From Variovorax sp. PBS-H4 (GTDB lineage Bacteria; Pseudomonadota; Gammaproteobacteria; Burkholderiales; Burkholderiaceae_C): a stretch of 64,000 nucleotides of DNA. The stretch is taken from positions 2,480,001-2,544,000 of the forward strand of contig NZ_LR594675.1 of NCBI RefSeq assembly GCF_901827205.1, in the 5' to 3' direction. The notes under the pieces were generated by a model, which worked only from the letters and a program-made list of their open reading frames with translations, was not told the origin of the DNA and searched no databases. Below, one piece after another: positions 41,946 to 54,511 of the stretch (position 1 is its first letter; each line of letters opens with the position of its first letter). A program made the position numbers and the translations under genes.

Positions 41946-43328
41946 ATGCAGCTCAGCGCATCGATCTTCAAGGCCTATGACATTCGCGGCGTCGTGCCCA
42001 CCACGCTCGACGCGGAGGTCGCCGAGGCGCTCGGCAAGGCCTTCGGCAGCGCGGCACGCGCGGCCGGCGAGAAGGCGGTGGCGGTCGGGCGCGACGGGCG
42101 CCTGTCGGGCCCGGCGCTGGCGGAGGCGCTGATCCGCGGGCTGGTCGCCACCGGGATCGAAGTCATCGATGTCGGCGCGGTGACGACGCCGATGCTTTAT
42201 TACGCGGCCCACACGCTGGCCACCAGCGGCATCCAGGTGACCGGCAGCCACAACCCCAAGGACTACAACGGCTTCAAGATGGTGCTGGCCGGCCGCGCCA
42301 TCTACGGCGAAGAAATCCAGGGTTTGCGCCGCGTGATGGAAGCCGGCAGCGCCCAGCTCGCGGCCGGGGGCAGCGTGCGCAAGGCAGACGTCATGGAGGC
42401 GTACACGAAGCGCATCGTCGAGGACATCAAGCTCGCGCGCCCCATCAGGATCGTGGTCGATTCCGGCAACGGCATCGCGGGCGCATCGGCGCCGGCCATC
42501 CTGCGCGCCATCGGCTGCGAGGTGACGGAGCTCTACAGCGAGGTCGACGGCAATTTCCCCAACCACCATCCCGACCCGAGCAAGCCCGAGAACCTGAAGG
42601 ACCTGATCGCGGCGTTGGCAACCGGCGACGCCGAGCTGGGCCTGGCCTTCGACGGCGACGGCGACCGCCTGGGCATCGTCACCAAGGACGGCCAGAACAT
42701 CTTCCCTGATCGCCAGATGATGCTGTTCGCGCAGGACGTGCTGTCGCGCGTGCCCGGCGGCACCATCGTCTACGACGTGAAATGCACGCAGCGCCTGGCG
42801 CCCGCGATCGAGGCCGCGGGCGGCAAGCCGATGATCTTCAAGACCGGCCACTCGCTGATCAAGGCGAAGATGAAAGAGATCGACTCCCCGCTCGGCGGCG
42901 AGATGAGCGGCCATATCTTCTTTAAGGAACGTTGGTTCGGCTTCGACGACGGCACCTATGCCGGTTGCCGGCTGCTGGAAATCCTCAGCAAGACACCCAA
43001 CGCGAGCGACACCCTCAACGCGCTGCCCACCAGCTTCTCGACGCCCGAGCTCAACGTGAAATGCGCCGAGGGCGAGCCGCACGCGCTGGTCGAGCAGTTG
43101 GTGCAGACGGCCAAGTTCGATGCACAGGCCAAGGTCTCGACCATCGACGGCCTGCGCGTGGACTGGCCCGACGGCTTTGGCCTGATCCGCGCCTCCAACA
43201 CCACGCCGGTGCTGGTGCTGCGTTTCGAAGGGCAGACGCAGGCCGCACTCGACCGCATCCAGCACGACTTCCTCGCGCTGCTCAAGGGCGTGAAGCCCGA
43301 TGCGACGCTGGCCGAAGCTGCGCACTGA
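41946..43328 (+). CDS. Phosphomannomutase/phosphoglucomutase
   Basis: The predicted protein has 460 residues. The catalytic phosphoserine loop TGSHNPKDYNG (residues about 99-109), metal-binding FDGDGDR (about 234-240), the sugar-specificity GGEMSGH and the C-terminal phosphate loop RASNTTPVLVLRFE are all present. These define the alpha-D-phosphohexomutase family of the AlgC/ManB type, interconverting 1- and 6-phosphates of mannose or glucose for polysaccharide and lipopolysaccharide synthesis. A ribosome binding site (AAGGGAAG) precedes the ATG. It is followed by waaA, fitting envelope polysaccharide biosynthesis. Confidence 0.94.
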   Translation: MQLSASIFKAYDIRGVVPTTLDAEVAEALGKAFGSAARAAGEKAVAVGRDGRLSGPALAEALIRGLVATGIEVIDVGAVTTPMLYYAAHTLATSGIQVTGSHNPKDYNGFKMVLAGRAIYGEEIQGLRRVMEAGSAQLAAGGSVRKADVMEAYTKRIVEDIKLARPIRIVVDSGNGIAGASAPAILRAIGCEVTELYSEVDGNFPNHHPDPSKPENLKDLIAALATGDAELGLAFDGDGDRLGIVTKDGQNIFPDRQMMLFAQDVLSRVPGGTIVYDVKCTQRLAPAIEAAGGKPMIFKTGHSLIKAKMKEIDSPLGGEMSGHIFFKERWFGFDDGTYAGCRLLEILSKTPNASDTLNALPTSFSTPELNVKCAEGEPHALVEQLVQTAKFDAQAKVSTIDGLRVDWPDGFGLIRASNTTPVLVLRFEGQTQAALDRIQHDFLALLKGVKPDATLAEAAH

Positions 43329-43351
43329 GCCCCGGATTCTTTTTGTTGAGC

Positions 43352-44719
43352 GTGCGTTCGCTGCTGCTGCGCCTGTACGGCGTCTTCACCACCCTTGCGC
43401 AACCGCTGGTTCGGCGCAAGCTGCGCCGCCGGGCCGTGGCCGAGCCCGGCTACGCCCACGCGGTCGAGGAGCGTTTCGGCCGGTATGACGAGGCCACGGC
43501 CGGCACCGGCTGGTGCTGGGTCCATGCGGTCTCGCTGGGCGAGGCGAGGGCTGCCGGCATCCTGATCGCCGAGCTGCGCCGCCAGTATCCGGGCATTCCG
43601 ATTCTGCTCACCCATGGCACCGCGACCGGGCGCGAAGAGGGGGCCAAGCTGCTGGAAGAAGGCGACCTGCAGGTCTGGCAGCCCTGGGACGCGCCCGCCG
43701 CGGTGGCCAGCTTCCTCGACCGCTTCCAGCCACGCATCGGCGTGCTGATGGAGACCGAGGTATGGCCCGAGCTCACCGCCGCGTGTGCCGAACGCGGCAT
43801 TCCGCTGGTGCTGGCCAATGCGCGCCTCAACGAGAACTCGCTCGCCTCCGCGGAGCGCCTGGGCTGGCTGGCGCGTCCCGCGTATTCTTCGCTGGCGGCG
43901 GTCTGGGCCCAGACCGAGGCCGATTCGCATCGCCTGGTTTCGCTGGGCGCCAAGGTCGCGGGCGTCTACGGCAACCTCAAGTTCGACGCGACGCCCGATC
44001 CCCGCCAGCTCGCGACGGCAGCCCGGCTGCGCGGCCAGCTGCCGCGGCCGGTGGTCATGCTTGCGAGCTCGCGCGACGGCGAGGAGGCGCAGTTGCTCGA
44101 CGTGCTTGAGCGCTTCGGCGCGCTGTCGCCCGTGCCGCCGGCGCAGGATGCGGTGCAGTCCATCGCCAGGCGGGTGCATGAAGTGCAGTGGATGATCGTG
44201 CCGCGCCACCCGCAGCGCTTCGACGAGGTTGCCGCCCTGATCGAGGGGCGCGGCTTCGCGGTGGCGCGGCGCAGCGCGGCCGGTGCGCCGGCCAAGTCGG
44301 AAATCTGGCTGGGGGATTCGCTCGGTGAGATGGCGCTCTACTACGGCCTGGCCGACGTGGCGCTGCTGGGGGGCAGCTTCGAGGCACTGGGGGGCCAGAA
44401 CCTCATCGAGGCGGCCGCCTGCGGCTGCCCCGTGATCATGGGACCTTCCACCTACAACTTCGCCGAGGCCGCGGAGCTCTCGCTCGCGGCAGGCGCCTCG
44501 CTACGGGTGAACGACATGGAGCATGCGGTCACGGCGGCGCTCAAGCTGGTCGAACAGCAGGATCGCCGCGAGGCGATGGCCGAGGCAGCGCAGGCCTTCG
44601 CCGGCGCCAACCGCGGGGCGGCGCAGCGCACGGCGGCGGCAGTGCTCGCGATTGCAGAAGCCGTATCCGACACTGCACCCGCCGTGCTGGAGGAGCGGGC
44701 CGAGCCCACTCTCGAATAG
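43352..44719 (+). CDS. waaA: 3-deoxy-D-manno-octulosonic-acid transferase (Kdo transferase)
   Basis: The predicted protein has 455 residues. The family pattern is clear: an N-terminal membrane-associated stretch (SLLLRLYGVFTTLAQPLV), WCWVHAVSLGEARAA, THGTATGREEGAKL, LMETEVWPEL, a phosphate region VYGNLKFDA, and the C-terminal LGGSFEALGGQNLIEAAACG and GPSTYNFAEAAEL. The enzyme adds Kdo to lipid A precursors at the inner membrane. No ATG is available; a GTG at 43352 or TTG at 43346 are the likely starts. It has an extended acidic C-terminal tail (LEERAEPTLE) relative to shorter homologues. Confidence 0.93.
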   Translation: MRSLLLRLYGVFTTLAQPLVRRKLRRRAVAEPGYAHAVEERFGRYDEATAGTGWCWVHAVSLGEARAAGILIAELRRQYPGIPILLTHGTATGREEGAKLLEEGDLQVWQPWDAPAAVASFLDRFQPRIGVLMETEVWPELTAACAERGIPLVLANARLNENSLASAERLGWLARPAYSSLAAVWAQTEADSHRLVSLGAKVAGVYGNLKFDATPDPRQLATAARLRGQLPRPVVMLASSRDGEEAQLLDVLERFGALSPVPPAQDAVQSIARRVHEVQWMIVPRHPQRFDEVAALIEGRGFAVARRSAAGAPAKSEIWLGDSLGEMALYYGLADVALLGGSFEALGGQNLIEAAACGCPVIMGPSTYNFAEAAELSLAAGASLRVNDMEHAVTAALKLVEQQDRREAMAEAAQAFAGANRGAAQRTAAAVLAIAEAVSDTAPAVLEERAEPTLE

Positions 44720-44733
44720 GTTGAGCTTTCGGC

Positions 44734-47781
<3,048 letters not shown>

Positions 47782-48368
47782 CGAGGAAAGGTCTGTGAAA
47801 TGAATGCTTTGTAGTTATATCCTGACACCATCGCCATATCTTGAAGACGCGGTGCACTCCTACACCCTTCGTGGGCCTCGCGGAAGGAGGGGAAACGCCT
47901 GACGACCAGGCCAGTAATCACAGCAGTAAATCGTGCGTTTCTCGTCGCGTTGCGTTCCTCGTTCCGGAACCCACAGGCCGACCCAGCGACTGACCGGTGT
48001 CTACTTCATGAAGGCCGAAAAAGGCTCCATGTACACGACGTCGAGCAGCGAGTACCTTGCCGCCTCGCTGTTGTCCTGTCTATCTCGAAGGGGCTGCCTT
48101 GCTACCCTCCACAGCCGTTCGGCACCCGCGCCTGCGGGCACTGCACACTGCACCCTACGACCGCGGGTTGATGCCCGGCTTCGTCACGTACGGCGTGACT
48201 GCGACGATGGTCTCGGTCCATCCGAGCTATCGCTTGTTGGTGTCCTCCCGGACTCGGCTCCTTGCATCTTCGGCTCCCCCATGTGCCGCGGCAACGGTTT
48301 CGCCAAGCTCACTCGAGCCGTCAAAGACCTCGGACCCCTTCGATTGGGAGAAGCGCCCACTCGAGGAA
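47782..48368. other. 587-base stretch without a supported gene
   Basis: Between the galactose-oxidase-like gene and the small ORF at 48369 there is no frame with convincing codon use, signal peptide or recognisable domain. GC content is lower than in the neighbours. Fragments of reading frames exist on the plus strand, but none has a good start. It may be decayed coding DNA. I see no tRNA, terminator or insertion-sequence ends here. Confidence 0.5.
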
Positions 48369-48581
48369 ATGAGGTATCGCTACGAGGTCTGGAACGCGCT
48401 TGGACGGAAAAAGCGGCCCCAAGTCGAATTTTTCTGGAAGGCGTCCCCGGAAGAGGGCAGGACCGTCACTCCTCGCAATATCGACGCGAAGGGCTTGTCG
48501 TTCAGCGCCGTCGATGTCAACGGCAACGAGGAACAGATTTCGTTCAGTGACGTGAGCCGTTTGCGCGTGCTCAGCGCGTAG
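48369..48581 (+). CDS. Small hypothetical protein
   Basis: The predicted protein has 70 residues from an ATG at 48369; the frame stays open upstream, so it could be longer. The sequence reads like a real small beta domain: YRYEVWNALGRKKRPQVEFF, then DAKGLSFSAVDVNGNEEQIS and FSDVSRLRVLSA. The SH3-like strand order loosely recalls WYL-type or Sm-like small barrels, but I do not recognise a family. It overlaps the 3' end of the tolC-like gene on the opposite strand by 11 bases. Confidence 0.4.
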   Translation: MRYRYEVWNALGRKKRPQVEFFWKASPEEGRTVTPRNIDAKGLSFSAVDVNGNEEQISFSDVSRLRVLSA

Positions 48582-50094
48582 GCGGCAGGATCACCGGCGG
48601 CGGAGGCGGCGAAGGCATCGTCGGCGCCGTCGGTGCAAAAGGTGGTGTCTGGACCGGCGGCACCGGCGGGATGATGACCGGCGCGCCAGGCGGCCGCCCC
48701 GTGATTGCCGGCTGCGAAGCCGGCGCTTGCGGTGGCGTCGCGGTCATGTCGACCGCGGCCCGGCCATCGGTAGCGAGCGTGCCGTTTATCGCGCGCAGGT
48801 CGTCCGCCGTGAGCGTGCCGTTGGCCTGGCGCAGCTTCAGATTGCCCAGCAGAACGTTGTAGCGCGCCACGGCCAGGTCGCGCTTGGTCTGGTAGAGCTG
48901 GCTCTGCGAATTGAGCACGTCGATATTGATGCGCACACCCACCTGGTAGCCCAGGCGGTTGGCATCGAGCGCACTTTGGCTGGAGGCTTCGGCGGCTTCG
49001 AGCGCCTTCACCTGCCCGGCCCCGGACACCAGGCCGAGGTAGGCCGCCCGGGTCGCCTGGGTCACGTTGCGGCGCGTGGATTCGAGCACCGAGCGCGACT
49101 GCTCCTCGAGCGCCAGCGTTTCCTTGACGCGGTTCTCGATCGCGAAGCCGGCGAACAGCGGCATGCTGAAGGTGACGCCGACAGTCCCCGCATTGATGCG
49201 CGAGCGCCCGGTGGTCGTGCTGGTGCCTTGCGGGTTGTTGCTGACGTTGTAGCCCAGGTTGGCATCGATGGTCGGCTTGTGCCCGGCCTGCGCCTTCTGC
49301 ACCTCGAGCGATGCCACGTCCAACCCGAGGCGTGCCTGGCGGATGGAGGGATGCACGTCCTCGGCCTGCGCCACCCACGCGTTCATGTCGGCGGGCGCCA
49401 CCTCGGGCAGCTGCACCGGCGCGGCCAGCGGCACCGGGACGCTGCCGGGGCGGCCGACCAATTGGTCGAGCGCGATCTTCTTGACCTGCCGGTCGTTCTC
49501 GGCCGCGATCTCTTGCGACACGACCAGGTCGTAGCGCGCTTGCGCCTCGCGCGTGTCCGTGATGGTCGAGGTGCCGACCTCGAAGTTGCGCTTGGCGGCC
49601 GCCAGCTGCTCGGCGACTGCGGCCTTCTGCGCGCGCACCAGCGACAGCGTGTCCTGCGCGGACAGCACGTCGAAATAGGCCTGGCTCACGCGCACCACGA
49701 GATCCTGGTCGGCGATGGTGAGCACCGCTTGTGCGATATCGACCTGGCGCTTGCCCTGCTCGTAGGTGGCCCAGTTCGCCGGCCTGTAGAGCGGTTGGAT
49801 GGCGTTGATGCCCGCGCTCTGCGTGTTGAAGCCGCGCGAGGCGTTGCCTGCGGGCGTGTGCACGTCGAGCTCGGTGCGCGAAGCGCCCGCTGACAGCCCC
49901 ACGCTGGGCAGGATGCCGGCCTTCGCCTGGGCGGCGCGCGCCAGGTTGGCGTCGTACTGCGCGCGCGCGGCCTGGTAGGTCGCGTCATAGCCGCGGGCCG
50001 ATTCATAGAGTTCGACAAGGCTCTGGCCGTATGCCGGCAATGCGATCGCGGCGGCGAGGGCCGCCGTGAGGGGAAGAAGCCGGAACACGGGCAT
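48571..50094 (-). CDS. tolC: TolC-family outer-membrane efflux protein
   Basis: The predicted protein has 507 residues. A signal peptide (LPLTAALAAAIALPAYGQ) precedes the TolC coiled-coil and barrel repeats: SLVELYESARGYDATYQAAR, FNTQSAGINAIQPLYRPANW, TITDTREAQARYDLVVSQEI, TVGVTFSMPLFAGFAIENRV and NIDVLNSQSQLYQTKRDLAV. It forms the outer-membrane channel of tripartite efflux. The C-terminal 65 residues are an unusual Pro-rich tail (PPVPPVQTPPFAPTAPTMPS). It is the last gene of the set TetR-MFP-RND-Pcm-rhodanese-TolC. Confidence 0.93.
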   Translation of the reverse strand: MPVFRLLPLTAALAAAIALPAYGQSLVELYESARGYDATYQAARAQYDANLARAAQAKAGILPSVGLSAGASRTELDVHTPAGNASRGFNTQSAGINAIQPLYRPANWATYEQGKRQVDIAQAVLTIADQDLVVRVSQAYFDVLSAQDTLSLVRAQKAAVAEQLAAAKRNFEVGTSTITDTREAQARYDLVVSQEIAAENDRQVKKIALDQLVGRPGSVPVPLAAPVQLPEVAPADMNAWVAQAEDVHPSIRQARLGLDVASLEVQKAQAGHKPTIDANLGYNVSNNPQGTSTTTGRSRINAGTVGVTFSMPLFAGFAIENRVKETLALEEQSRSVLESTRRNVTQATRAAYLGLVSGAGQVKALEAAEASSQSALDANRLGYQVGVRINIDVLNSQSQLYQTKRDLAVARYNVLLGNLKLRQANGTLTADDLRAINGTLATDGRAAVDMTATPPQAPASQPAITGRPPGAPVIIPPVPPVQTPPFAPTAPTMPSPPPPPVILPPTR

Positions 50095-50116
50095 GAAGAG
50101 GTCCTTGGTCAGCTGG

Positions 50117-50455
50117 TCAGTAGCGCGGAACGGAGGCGTCGTGCTGCGTCGACCAGGCGTCGATGCCGCCGGCGACGTTCGCCACCTCCACGAAGCCGTT
50201 CTGGGCGAGGAAGGCGGCCACGCGCTGGCTGCGCGCGCCGTGATGGCACAGGCAGGCGATGCGCTGGGCCGGGTCGAGCTCGGCGAGGCGAGCCGGGACC
50301 TCGTTCATCGGGATGGCGACGAGCGTGAAGCCCTGCGGCGCGACGCTCGCGGTCTGCCGCTCCCAGGGCTCGCGCACGTCCAGCAGCACCGGGGCCGCGG
50401 CGGTGTCGAGGGCGAACCAGTCGGCCAGCCGGGCCGGGGGAACCTGGTCGACCAT
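50117..50455 (-). CDS. Rhodanese-like domain protein
   Basis: The predicted protein has 112 residues: a single rhodanese domain with LLDVREPWERQTA, the active-site loop ACLCHHGARSQRVA with catalytic cysteine, and NVAGGIDAWS. It may transfer sulfur or act in persulfide handling. The start overlaps the Pcm stop (TGATG), and tolC follows after 22 bases. This Pcm-rhodanese-TolC order is common in Burkholderiales. Confidence 0.92.
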   Translation of the reverse strand: MVDQVPPARLADWFALDTAAAPVLLDVREPWERQTASVAPQGFTLVAIPMNEVPARLAELDPAQRIACLCHHGARSQRVAAFLAQNGFVEVANVAGGIDAWSTQHDASVPRY

Positions 50456-51138
50456 CAGAAGACGAAGCGCGAGGGCGCCGGAAAGTTGAGCAGGCGCGGC
50501 GCGACCGTGTCCCAGGGCTGGGTGATGTCCCACTTGCCTTCTCCCACGCGGGTGACGAAGTGGGCCCGCATCATCGGCTCGTCGCCCACGATCGCGGCCA
50601 GCCGGCCGCCCATCTTGAGCGAGCCCATCAGGCCTTGAGGCAGGCGCGCGACCGAGCCGCTGAGCACGATCACGTCGAAGGTGGGTCCGCTGGACAGCGG
50701 CACCGAGCCGTCGGCATTCCGGACTTCGACGTTGTCCACGCCATTGCGGCGCAGGTTTGCGGTGGCTACGGCGGCGAGGCCGGCATCGATCTCCAGCGTC
50801 AGCACCTGCGCGGCGCGGTGCGCGAGCAGCGCCGCCATGAAGCCGGAGCCGCTTCCGATCTCGAGCACCGTTTCGTGCTTCTTGATGTGCAGGTCCTGCA
50901 GCATGCGCGCCTCGACCTTCGGAGAAAGCATGCACTGCCCGGATTCCTTCCGGGTGGCACCTTCCAGCGGAATTTCCATGTCGAAGAAAGCGAGGCTGCG
51001 ATGGGCCTTCGGCACATAGTCCTCGCGCCGGATCTGCGCGAGCAGATCGAGAATCTCGAGGTCCAGCACATCCCAGGGACGGATCTGCTGTTCGATCATG
51101 TTGAAGCGCAATCGCTCCAGGTCGTGAGTGGCGTTCAT
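50455..51138 (-). CDS. Protein-L-isoaspartate O-methyltransferase family protein
   Basis: The predicted protein has 227 residues with an AGGAAC ribosome binding site. The SAM-binding motif VLEIGSGSGFMAALLA and the following LTLEIDAGLA and FDVIVLSGSVARLPQGLM are typical of Pcm-like methyltransferases. The N-terminal family motif IEQQIRPWDVLD and LEGATRKESGQCMLSP is also present. These enzymes repair isoaspartyl residues in ageing proteins; some members of this shorter group may act otherwise. Start at 51138 is supported. Confidence 0.88.
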   Translation of the reverse strand: MNATHDLERLRFNMIEQQIRPWDVLDLEILDLLAQIRREDYVPKAHRSLAFFDMEIPLEGATRKESGQCMLSPKVEARMLQDLHIKKHETVLEIGSGSGFMAALLAHRAAQVLTLEIDAGLAAVATANLRRNGVDNVEVRNADGSVPLSSGPTFDVIVLSGSVARLPQGLMGSLKMGGRLAAIVGDEPMMRAHFVTRVGEGKWDITQPWDTVAPRLLNFPAPSRFVF

Positions 51139-51178
51139 GGGGGTGTTCCTCGTGCCTATCGGGTATTGGGGGGTCGCT

Positions 51179-54100
51179 TCAGGACAAACTTTCAATTCTA
51201 GGGGCCGGCTTTGCCGCGTCCGCGGCGGTGCCTTGCACCGGGTGTGCGGGCTTCTTCTCGCCGCGCCAGATCCGCGTCGCCCAGGTGGCGAGATCGTCCA
51301 TGTAGCAGTAGACGACCGGTACCACCACGAGCGTTAGCAGCGACGAGGTGATCACCCCGCCGATCACGGCCTGTCCCATGGGCGCGCGCTGCTCGGAGCC
51401 CTCGCTGAGCGCGAATGCCAGCGGCACCATGCCGAAGATCATGGCCAGCGTGGTCATCAGGATCGGGCGCAGCCGAACACGGGCAGCCAGCAGCAGGGCC
51501 TCGGCACGCGGCAGGCCCGGGGTGGTGGTGCCGTCGGGGGCGACGGCGGGTTGGCGCGCGCGGATGGCAAAGTCCACCAGCAGGATCGCGTTCTTGGTCA
51601 CCAGGCCCATCAGCATCACGATGCCGATGATCGAGAACATCGAGAGCGTCGAGCCGAAGAGCATCAGCGCCAGCACCACGCCGATGAGCGTCAGCGGCAG
51701 CGCCGTCATCAGCGCAAGCGGCTGAAGGAAGCTCTTGAACTGGCTCGCCAGGATCATGTAGATGAAGATGATCGCCAGGGCCAGTGCCGACACCGCATAG
51801 CCGAAGGATTCCTGCATGTTCTTGGTCGAGCCGCTGAACTGCCAGCCGTAACCCGGCGGGAAGGCGATCCCCGCCAGTGCCGTGCGGATGTCGGCCGAGA
51901 CCTCGCCGGCCGAACGGTTCGCGACGTTGGCGTTGATGCTGACCTCGCGCGCGAGCGCGCGCCGGTTGATCTGGTTGGGTCCGGTGGTCTCGCGCACCTC
52001 GGCCACCTGCTGCAGGCGCACGATGCGGCTGGAGCCGTCGGCATTGGCGCCCATGGCCGTGCTGACGAAGGGCAGGCGCGCAAGATCAGCCGGCGAGTTG
52101 CGCACCTCCGGCGCGAGGCGCACGTTGACGTCGTAGGTCTGGTCGTCGGGCGCACGCCAGTTGCCCACGGTGGTCCCGGCCACGAGGGTGCGCAGCGCGG
52201 CGGCAATCGGCGCCACGCCCAGTCCCAGGTCGGAGGCGGCGTCGCGCTGCAGCACCACGCTGACGGTCGGCTTGTTGGGCTTCTGGCTCGAGTCGAGATC
52301 GACCAGGCCCGGAATCGGGCGAATGGTTTCCATCACGCGCTGCGCGAGCCGCTCCAGCTCCTGCAGGTCGGGGCCCTGCAGCGAGAACTCGATCTGCTTG
52401 TTGCCGCCGACCGTGTCGCGCAGGCCCACGTGGGTGACGGTGATGCCGGGGATGGCCCGCAGGCGTTCGCGCAGCACCGTCGACATCTGGTCCACGCTGC
52501 GGGTGCGCTCCTTGCGGTCGACCAGCCGCACGTAGATGCTCGCGTAGATCTTGCCCTGCGCGTCGCCGGTGTTGATGGTGCTGAGCGTGTAGCGCACCTC
52601 GGGCATCTCGCGCAGCACGCCTTCGACCTGGCGGGCCTTGGCCTCGGTCACTTCGAGCGACGACCCGACCGGGGTGTAGAAGTTGATGGCGGTTTCCGAA
52701 TAGTCGGCCTTGGGCACGAACTCGGTGCCCAGCAGCGGGACCATCGTCACGCTGAGGACGAAGATGCCAACGGCCGCGATGAGGGTTGCAATCTTGTGCG
52801 CGAGCGACCAGCGCAGGATCGATTGGTAACCCTCGCCGAGGCGGTGGGTCGCGCGGTCGAACCAGCCAGTGACGCGGCCGATGGTCCTGTCGTAGAGACC
52901 GGCCGGACGACCCTGGCGCTGCCCATGCGTGTCGATGGATGGGTCGTGCCACACGCTCGACAGCATCGGATCGAGCGTGAAGCTCACGAACATGGAGATC
53001 AGCACGGCCGCCACGATGGTGATGCCGAATTCGTGGAAGAACTTGCCGATGATGCCTTCCATGAAGCCGATGGGCAGGAACACCGCGACGATGGACAGCG
53101 TGGTTGCCAGCACCGCGAGCCCGATTTCCTGCGTGCCGTCGAGCGCGGCGGGGTAGGGCGCCTTGCCCATCTGCACGTGGCGCACGATGTTCTCGCGCAC
53201 CACGATCGCGTCGTCGATCAGCAGGCCCACGCACAGCGACAGCGCCATCAGGGTCACCATGTTGATGGTGAATCCGAACATGGCCATGAACCAGAAGGTA
53301 CCGATCAGTGCAATGGGCAGCGTCAGGCCGGTGATCACCGTCGAGCGCCAGGAGTTGAGGAACAGGAAGACGATCAGCACCGTGAGCAGGGCTCCCTCGA
53401 GCAGCGTCTTGCGCACGTTGTCGACCGCGACGCGGATCGGCCGCGAGGCGTCGCCGATGGGCTCGAGCTTCATGCCGGGCGGCAGCTGCGGCTGGATGTC
53501 TGCGAGCGCCTTGCGCAGGCCGTCCACGACCTGGATGGTGTTCTCGTCCTGCGCCTTCTGCACCGACAGGAGCAGCGTGCGCTGACCGTTGTAGAGCGCG
53601 AGGCTGTCGATCTCCTGCGCGCCGTCGCTCACCCGTGCCACCTGGTCGATGCGGATCGGCGCGCCGCCCTTGCGCGCGAGGATGATGCGGCCGAAGTCCT
53701 CGGGCCGCTCCATGCGCGCGTCGATCTGCACCACGCGCTCCTGCTCCAGCGAGCGCACCGCGCCCACCGGCAGCGCCTGGTTTTCGCTGCGAACCGCCTC
53801 CACCACCTGCTGCGCGCTGACGCCGAAAGCCTCCATCGCCTGCGGGTTGAGGTAGATGTTGATCTCGCGCTTGGTGCCGCCCACCAGCGTCACGGAGCCG
53901 ACGCCGCGCACGTTCTCCAGGCGCTTCTTCAGAACCTGGTCCGCCCAGTTGGTCAGCTCGACGGCAGTCGGTTGGCTGGACCTGGCCCCCACGCTTGCCG
54001 CTGCGCGTGCTGCGCTGCCCCCGCGGGGGCGCTCGCGCCTTGGGGCGGCCCGGCGGCGCTCGTTCCGCCATCCGGCAGCACTGCCACCGACCACACCGGC

Positions 54101-54507
54101 CGTGAAGCCGGATCGAAGCGCAGCACGCGAGGCTCCTTGACCTCGTCGCGGAACAGCGGCCGCACGGCGGCCACCTTCTCGCGTACGTCGTCCGCCGCCT
54201 TGCGTCCGTCCACGTAGAGCTGGAACTCGATGATCACGACCGACTGGCCCTCGTAGCTGCGCGAGGTGAGGGCGTTGATCCCGGCGATGGAGTTGACGCC
54301 TTCCTCCACCTTCTTGGTCACCTCGCTTTCCACGATCTCGGGCGAGGCGCCGGGGTATTCGGTGATCACGACCACGACCGGAAAGTCGATGTTGGGGAAC
54401 TGGTCGACCTGCAGCCGCTGGTACGAGAAGATGCCCAGCACCACCAGCGCCAGCATCAGCATGGTCGCGAAGACCGGGTTCTTCAGGCTGACGCGGGTGA
54501 ACCACAT
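51179..54507 (-). pseudogene. RND-family efflux pump, frameshifted by a repeat insertion
   Basis: The N-terminal part runs in one frame from the ATG at 54507 (FTRVSLKNPVFATMLMLALV through RFDPASRPVWSVAVLPDGG) and hits a stop at 53953. The rest continues in a second frame from about 53985 (SSQPTAVELTNWADQVLKKR) to 51179 with all expected AcrB/MdtB segments: helices, the proton-relay region GLLIDDAIVVRENIVRHV, and the C-terminal half. The join falls at the short palindromic repeat at 53983-54066. The pump is therefore probably inactive unless the shift is an assembly error. It belongs to the tripartite set with the MFP gene upstream and TolC downstream. Confidence 0.82.
53983..54066. repeat. 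Palindromic REP-like element inserted in the RND gene
   Basis: An approximately 84-base GC-rich element contains the perfect 14-bp palindrome GCCCCCGCGGGGGC (54017-54030) and the segment CCTTGGGGCGGCCCGGCGG. It matches the style of intergenic repeats common in Comamonadaceae genomes. No second copy was seen in the window. Its length relative to the uninterrupted gene is not a multiple of three, giving the frameshift. Boundaries are estimated from where RND homology stops. Confidence 0.68.
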
Positions 54508-54511
54508 GGCG

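Noticed and set aside
51179..54505. RND pump starting at 54505 in the second frame
   Set aside because: The first 160 codons in that frame do not resemble RND proteins; the true N-terminus is in the other frame, so the gene is frameshifted.
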